Source: Euperipatoides rowelli
Lineage: Eukaryota; Onychophora; Udeonychophora; Euonychophora; Peripatopsidae
Direction: 5' to 3' (one strand)
Assembly (NCBI GenBank): GCA_003024985.2
Contig: PXIH01S0023149.1
DNA length: 11,239 nucleotides
The notes beneath the pieces were generated by a model that was not told the origin of the DNA, made no database searches, and saw only the letters and a program-made list of their open reading frames with translations. Both the position numbers and the translations under genes were made by a program. Below, in pieces: positions 8,108 through 11,239 of the stretch (within the stretch, counting starts at the first letter, position 1; each line of letters opens with the position of its first letter).

Positions 8108-8318
8108 TGGGAACAACACAGTTTATTAACAATCTTTTAGATACATACATCACCAGGACATAAGTGGCATCATCAAGAAACATTATATATTAAAAAACAA
8201 TTTTAGTAAATCATATGCATTACAAATTAATTTAATTATTAGTTTGATTTCAATATGTAATTAACAAGAGAAAATAACCTACACAAAATAAACAACTAAT
8301 ACTTCATTGCAATTTCTA
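8108..8318 (-). repeat. Left LTR-like repeat (3' LTR of the Copia remnant)
   Basis: It is similar to 9707-10022, sharing GTTTATTAAC/GATTTATTAAC, TTTTAGTAAATCATATGCA, TTTCAATATGTAATTAACAA and TTCATTGCAATTTC in the same order. It is about 100 bases shorter, because a middle segment present in the right copy is missing here. Outer end TGGGAACAACAC; inner end ...GCAATTTCTA next to the polypurine tract. Confidence 0.78.
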
Positions 8319-8335
8319 TCTCACCCCACTTCTTC
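8319..8335 (-). other. Polypurine tract of the Copia remnant
   Basis: On the minus strand this reads GAAGAAGTGGGGTGAGA, all purine except two T, immediately before the 3' LTR. It resembles the purine tract before Copia 3' LTRs and supports both strand and border. Confidence 0.7.
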
Positions 8336-8530
8336 AATGAAATACAAATTTTCAACATTAAAATGGATTTTTGAAATCTTCTTAGTAAATGTGATGGAGA
8401 TAAAGAAACACCAAGTCCTCTACTTGTTTTTCACACAGGTCATTTCTGGGGTAATGATAACAATTTCCCTCATCTCTAAATTTCAGAGATTCCTGATTAT
8501 CCACAAGTATCTGTTTTGCATGATCAAAGA
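8336..8530 (-). pseudogene. Remnant of the Copia integrase-RT linker, RT deleted
   Basis: Downstream of the integrase on the minus strand, a frame reads on as NRYLWIIRNL, a stop, then EMREIVIITPEMTCVKN. This is compatible with the low-conservation linker between Copia integrase and reverse transcriptase. No RT motif (such as the YVDD block) and no RNase H motif appear before the polypurine tract, leaving less than 200 bases for domains that normally need well over 1 kb. The deletion junction must lie in this interval, but the precise point cannot be seen. The linker call is weak on its own and rests on the integrase immediately upstream. Confidence 0.5.
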
Positions 8531-9239
8531 TTCAAAGTACACTATGATGGCATTTATTATGTGTGTGCTTCCAGAGATCCATACATAGTATTTGGGTTAA
8601 TATCATGTCACAGGAATATGTCTTCAAGGATATATCTAACTTAGGTCTTAGGGCTTTGTTTACATAAGCAAAGGCTCTTGATTCATATGTATAAATCTGA
8701 CTTAGGCATGGTTTTCTGTAATTCCATAGTTCATAAGCAGTGATTACAATGGCTGAATGATGGATTCTTTTCACTAAATAAGTGGCTGCGTTAACTGCCA
8801 CCCAATGTAAAGATGATGGTAAATGTTTTTCTTTCAACATGCATCTGCTCATATTTATTATTGTTCTGTTCATTCCTTTGGTGTTTCATATTATCGTTTT
8901 TCTGAGGACAATATTTTCTGGTAGTTTCATGTATATTCCACAATCTTTAGAAAATTTGTCTAAACTATGGTTAATAAATTCACCCACACCCACCTCCATC
9001 TGTTCTAAAAACCATGGAAAAGTAATTGAATTTCTTTGAACCTTGTAAAATATAATTCTTTATTACTCATTATCCTGGGCATTGAAACTCAATAACTGTT
9101 TATCAGTTATTGTAAGCATATATATATATATTACCACCTATTGAATCTATGCACATTTGACTGCTTAGATCAAACACTATCACTTGGAAAGTTTAGAAGT
9201 TGTCTCAGGGTTGAGACTTGAAACTGTTTGGATGCATAC
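8531..9239 (-). pseudogene. Copia-type integrase (broken)
   Basis: The minus strand reads IVFDLSSQM (the candidate first catalytic Asp at 9169-9171, in the place of 'HSDLCGP'), DSIGGN and LTITDKQLLSF. Next comes RTDGGG with the second Asp at 8998-9000, then, one frame over, EFINHSLDKFSKDCGIYMKL. The catalytic Glu block survives out of frame as PQKNDNMK, where the usual 'PQQNGVAE' Glu is Lys. The best open piece, 8873-8532, reads MNRTIINMSRCMLKEKHLPS and VNAATYLVKRIH, a textbook Copia integrase segment. It is followed in another frame by PKYYVWISGSTHIINAIIVY, matching the 'KAYR.WDP....I..SRDV.F' end. The Met at 8873 is internal to the domain. Stops, frameshifts and the lost Glu indicate an inactive enzyme. 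Confidence 0.9.
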
Positions 9240-9412
9240 TTCCAACCTGACATGTGTCACAGAAATTATCATCTTGAAAGTCCTTAATATTTACATTTTT
9301 TATTATTTTATATTCATCTCACTTATAGTTTTATAACTCCTAGAGCCAAGTATTTTGTGCAAACATGCTTTCAGTATCCAACAGCTGACATTGCTTTCTC
9401 TATAGCTTCACT
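9240..9412 (-). pseudogene. Copia GAG-pre-integrase / zinc-binding region
   Basis: On the minus strand, LHKILGSRSYKTISEMNIK (9362-9306) matches the 'LWH.RLGH.....I..M' start of the GAG-pre-integrase domain. After a frame change, VNIKDFQDDNFCDTCQVG follows, with the zinc-binding CDTCQ at 9261-9247. The first His is present, but the 'GH' His has become Ser, so the HHCC zinc site is incomplete. This region bridges protease and the integrase core in Copia polyproteins. At least one frameshift separates the two motifs. Confidence 0.85.
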
Positions 9413-9447
9413 TAAAACAAAAATGCTCCCTTGAAGCTTTGTTTCTG

Positions 9448-9672
9448 CTACAATAGGCTATGCTTATTTTTTATAATTTCATATTTGTCTTTACATAAAT
9501 TCACAGTATAACCTACCTTACACAATTGTTTTACAGATAAGAGTTGATAATTTAATTGAGGAGTGTATATTAACACATTTTTAATACATACTTTATCTCT
9601 TTCTGAGAAATCATTTTTAACTGTTACATACCCAGATCTATAATTGACTTTAATTCCTGGACCCCTAACCTG
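9448..9672 (-). pseudogene. Copia protease, C-terminal part only
   Basis: A 74-codon open frame without a start Met runs from just after TAA (9675-9673) to TAG (9450-9448). It reads GPGIKVNYRSGYVTVKND, then VLIYTPQLNYQLLSVKQL and GYTVNLCKDKYEI. The 'LNYQLLSV.QL...GY.V.....' block is the conserved C-terminal half of Copia proteases ('VL..P.L..NLLSV..L'). The DSGA active site should lie upstream, but the sequence meets the 5' LTR within about 35 bases, so it has been lost. It cannot be a working protease. Its position directly before the GAG-pre-integrase region supports one original polyprotein. Confidence 0.82.
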
Positions 9673-9706
9673 TTAAAATCTACTTAATAAATCAAATACA
9701 TACATT

Positions 9707-10022
9707 TGTTAGATCAACACGATTTATTAACAATCCTTAAGCACATATATCAGCCAGATCATACAGTAAGTGGCACAGTCAAGAAAAATACCCTTAAATC
9801 ACTGAACTAATTATACATCATAATTAATTTAAGGACATGAATAATCACTAACCCCACACAATTATAATTGATTATATGAAATATCTATTAAAAAATAATT
9901 TTAGTAAATCATATGCAGTACCAATTAATTTAATAAATTGATAGTTTAATTTCAATATGTAATTAACAAACAGGAAGCTACCTACATAAAAGAAACAAGA
10001 CAAATATTTCATTGCAATTTCA
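9707..10022 (-). repeat. Right LTR-like repeat (5' LTR of the Copia remnant), 316 bp
   Basis: Begins TGTTAGATCAACACG and ends GCAATTTCA on the plus strand, giving TG...CA ends in either orientation. It contains about 100 bases (roughly 9770-9885) not found in the left copy. No Copia-type primer-binding site is seen on its inner side, so the deletion probably removed it. A 14-base word CAGATCATACAGTA inside it (9755-9768) recurs just outside (10025-10038). Confidence 0.78.
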
Positions 10023-10070
10023 AACAGATCATACAGTATATAAAACAAATGGAATCATGATAATTATTAA

Positions 10071-10140
10071 AATAATAACTACTACTACTACTAGTACTAG
10101 CACTACTGCTACTACTACTACTACTAATAATAATAATAAT
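10071..10140. repeat. Compound trinucleotide microsatellite (ACT/AAT)
   Basis: Runs of ACT, interrupted by AGTACTAGC and GCT, change into a pure AAT run (about 10125-10140). The register is kept across the change, as expected from point mutation of one slippage tract. Confidence 0.85.
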
Positions 10141-10339
10141 AGGCATAATAATGTTTAATGTTTTTTAAACAGCATCGATAACATCAATACAGAAGTGCTA
10201 TATAGAAATACATACCACCAAAAATATAGGTTGCAATAATTGGAGTTATTACAGCACAACAAAAGTAAAATTTAATTATAAAAAATAAAAATTTAGATGT
10301 CAATTAAAAGAGTATGAATTGAATTGTCAGTTAAAATAG
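10141..10339. other. AT-rich spacer, possible short repeat relic
   Basis: No coding region. Read on the minus strand, the first part (TTTCTATATAGCACTTCTGT followed by the ATT microsatellite) resembles the 'TATATAGCGCTTT' words common in dispersed metazoan repeats. This is only an impression and not a family assignment. Confidence 0.3.
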
Positions 10340-10455
10340 CACCTCCATGATCATCACTATCAAAACTACTACCATCACTACCACCATCATCACCACCATC
10401 ACCACCATTACCATCATCACCACCATCACCTCCATCACACTATTCTCCATTGCGA

Positions 10456-10515
10456 CCACCTCCATCTCCACCACCTCCATCTCCACCACCTCCATCGCCA
10501 CCACCTCCATCGCCA
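10456..10515. repeat. 15-bp tandem repeat, four units
   Basis: Units start at 10456, 10471, 10486 and 10501. The first two read CCACCTCCATCTCCA and the last two CCACCTCCATCGCCA; a degraded fifth follows to 10530. The paired variants suggest duplication of single units after the T/G difference arose. Confidence 0.9.
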
Positions 10516-10810
10516 CCACCTCTACAATCACCACCATCACCATTACAACTACATCACACCCACCATCACCCCAACAACTATTATCACCACTACTTTCATG
10601 ACCACCACCATCAAACACCATCATCATCACCATCACAACAACCCCATCACCATCACAATCATCAATATCACCACCACCATCAGCATCACCACCATAACCA
10701 TCATCACCATCACACATCCCCACCATAACCATCACCACCATAATCTCACCATCACACATCCCCATCATAACCATCACCATCATCACCACCATCACCATTA
10801 CCATCATCAC

Positions 10811-10856
10811 CACCTCCATACCATAATCATAACCACCTCCATACCATAATCATAAC
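10811..10856. repeat. 23-bp exact tandem duplication
   Basis: The unit begins CACCTCCATACCATAATC and ends ATAAC, and it is repeated without change at 10811-10833 and 10834-10856. Perfect identity implies a recent event within the minisatellite. Confidence 0.9.
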
Positions 10857-11027
10857 CACCAACATCACCACCACCATCTATATTACTACCACCACATCCA
10901 TCACCACTACCACCTCCTTCATCACCATCACCAACAACATTCACCATCACCAGCTCCATCACCATCACTAACTACATCACCATCACTTCCATCACACTAC
11001 CACTTCCATCACCATCACCACCACCCC

Positions 11028-11239
11028 TTTATTAATACTGGTACTGTAAAAAGGGTTTAAAGAAACTTTGTTACATAACCAGATTTAACTTTTAAAATAT
11101 TATAAAGAAAACCAGAGAAGCAACATTGCAGAGGCGTGCCGAGGTCCATTTTGTTGGGGGGGGGGGGGTGCAACCAAAATTTACCAAGTAATATATCGTG
11201 TGTGTGTGTGTGTGGGGGCTTTGAATACCAAGTTATACA
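11028..11239. repeat. Window end: unique AT-rich DNA, G13 run and (GT)8
   Basis: No gene. A G13 run lies at 11156-11168 and a (GT)8 microsatellite at 11198-11213, followed by G5. The stretch before the G run (GAGGCGTGCCGAGGTCC) is the least A/T-rich unique segment here, but I do not recognise it. Confidence 0.7.

Larger units (their letters stand above)
8108..10022 (-). mobile_element. Internally deleted Ty1/Copia LTR retrotransposon remnant
   Basis: An LTR-like direct repeat (8108-8318 and 9707-10022) flanks about 1.4 kb that, on the minus strand, reads protease C-terminus, GAG-pre-integrase and integrase in Copia order. A polypurine tract sits beside the left LTR, as expected for the 3' end of a minus-strand element. 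Gag, the protease active site, reverse transcriptase and RNase H are absent. No target-site duplication is seen with the borders given, and no primer-binding site is visible inside the right LTR. The element is dead and could at most move with help from another copy. Confidence 0.85.
10340..11027. repeat. CCA/CAT-rich trinucleotide minisatellite, about 690 bp
   Basis: Almost the whole stretch is built from CAC, CAT, ACC and related triplets on the plus strand, with very few G. Higher-order units are visible: a 15-bp unit at 10456-10515, a 42-bp spacing of CACACATCCCC (10711 and 10753) and a 23-bp exact tandem at 10811-10856. All frames are open by composition and give His/Pro/Thr runs on plus and Met/Val/Gly/Asp runs on minus. 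There is no domain, start context or codon pattern of a gene, so I do not call any CDS here. Confidence 0.92.

Noticed and set aside
8307-9039. Plus-strand frames 8307-8588 and 8782-9039
   Set aside because: They lie antisense to the Copia integrase and linker, which have clear family motifs on the minus strand.
10331-10849. Long frames coding for His/Pro/Thr runs (plus) and Met/Val/Asp/Gly runs (minus)
   Set aside because: They are by-products of the CCA/CAT repeat, which lacks stops in several frames; there is no unique protein sequence.
10340-11027. CRISPR-like array
   Set aside because: The repeats are short triplet-based units without constant repeat and unique spacers, in a eukaryotic context.

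Overview
The window looks like a stretch of animal (probably invertebrate) genomic DNA. It is AT-rich, has a few ambiguous bases typical of a draft assembly, contains simple repeats and homopolymer runs, and carries three eukaryotic retrotransposon lineages. No host protein gene, rRNA, tRNA or bacterial-type operon can be supported. The species cannot be named from the sequence alone.

Layout, left to right. (1) Positions 1 to about 2150, minus strand: a 5'-truncated, decayed non-LTR retrotransposon (LINE) of the CR1/Jockey group. It carries the end of an APE-type endonuclease, a linker and a reverse transcriptase, and its 3' part runs off the left edge. (2) About 2151-2696: gene-free DNA with long C, A and G runs. 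(3) 2702-7056, plus strand: a complete but dead Ty3/Gypsy-type LTR retrotransposon with two LTRs (179 and 193 bp) and a 5-bp target-site duplication (GTATT). Gag, protease, reverse transcriptase, RNase H and integrase are recognisable in the standard order, but they are broken by many stops and frameshifts. (4) 7062-8107: gene-free DNA with short inverted repeats. (5) 8108-10022, minus strand: a strongly reduced Ty1/Copia-type element. It has an LTR-like pair and a polypurine tract, but only the protease C-terminus, the GAG-pre-integrase region and the integrase lie between them. Gag, the protease active site, reverse transcriptase and RNase H are gone. (6) 10071-11027: a trinucleotide microsatellite followed by about 690 bp of CCA/CAT-type minisatellite with a strong strand bias and internal higher-order units. 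(7) 11028-11239: a short unique stretch with a G13 run and a GT dinucleotide repeat.

The genes do not work together as a host pathway. Each belongs to its own transposon and none appears able to act today. The window is best read as a transposon graveyard next to a satellite-like block. I found no convincing new biological system. The points most worth a second look are the precisely bounded Gypsy insertion whose coding damage seems heavy for its LTR divergence, the Copia remnant reduced to protease tail plus integrase between LTRs, and the strand-asymmetric minisatellite.
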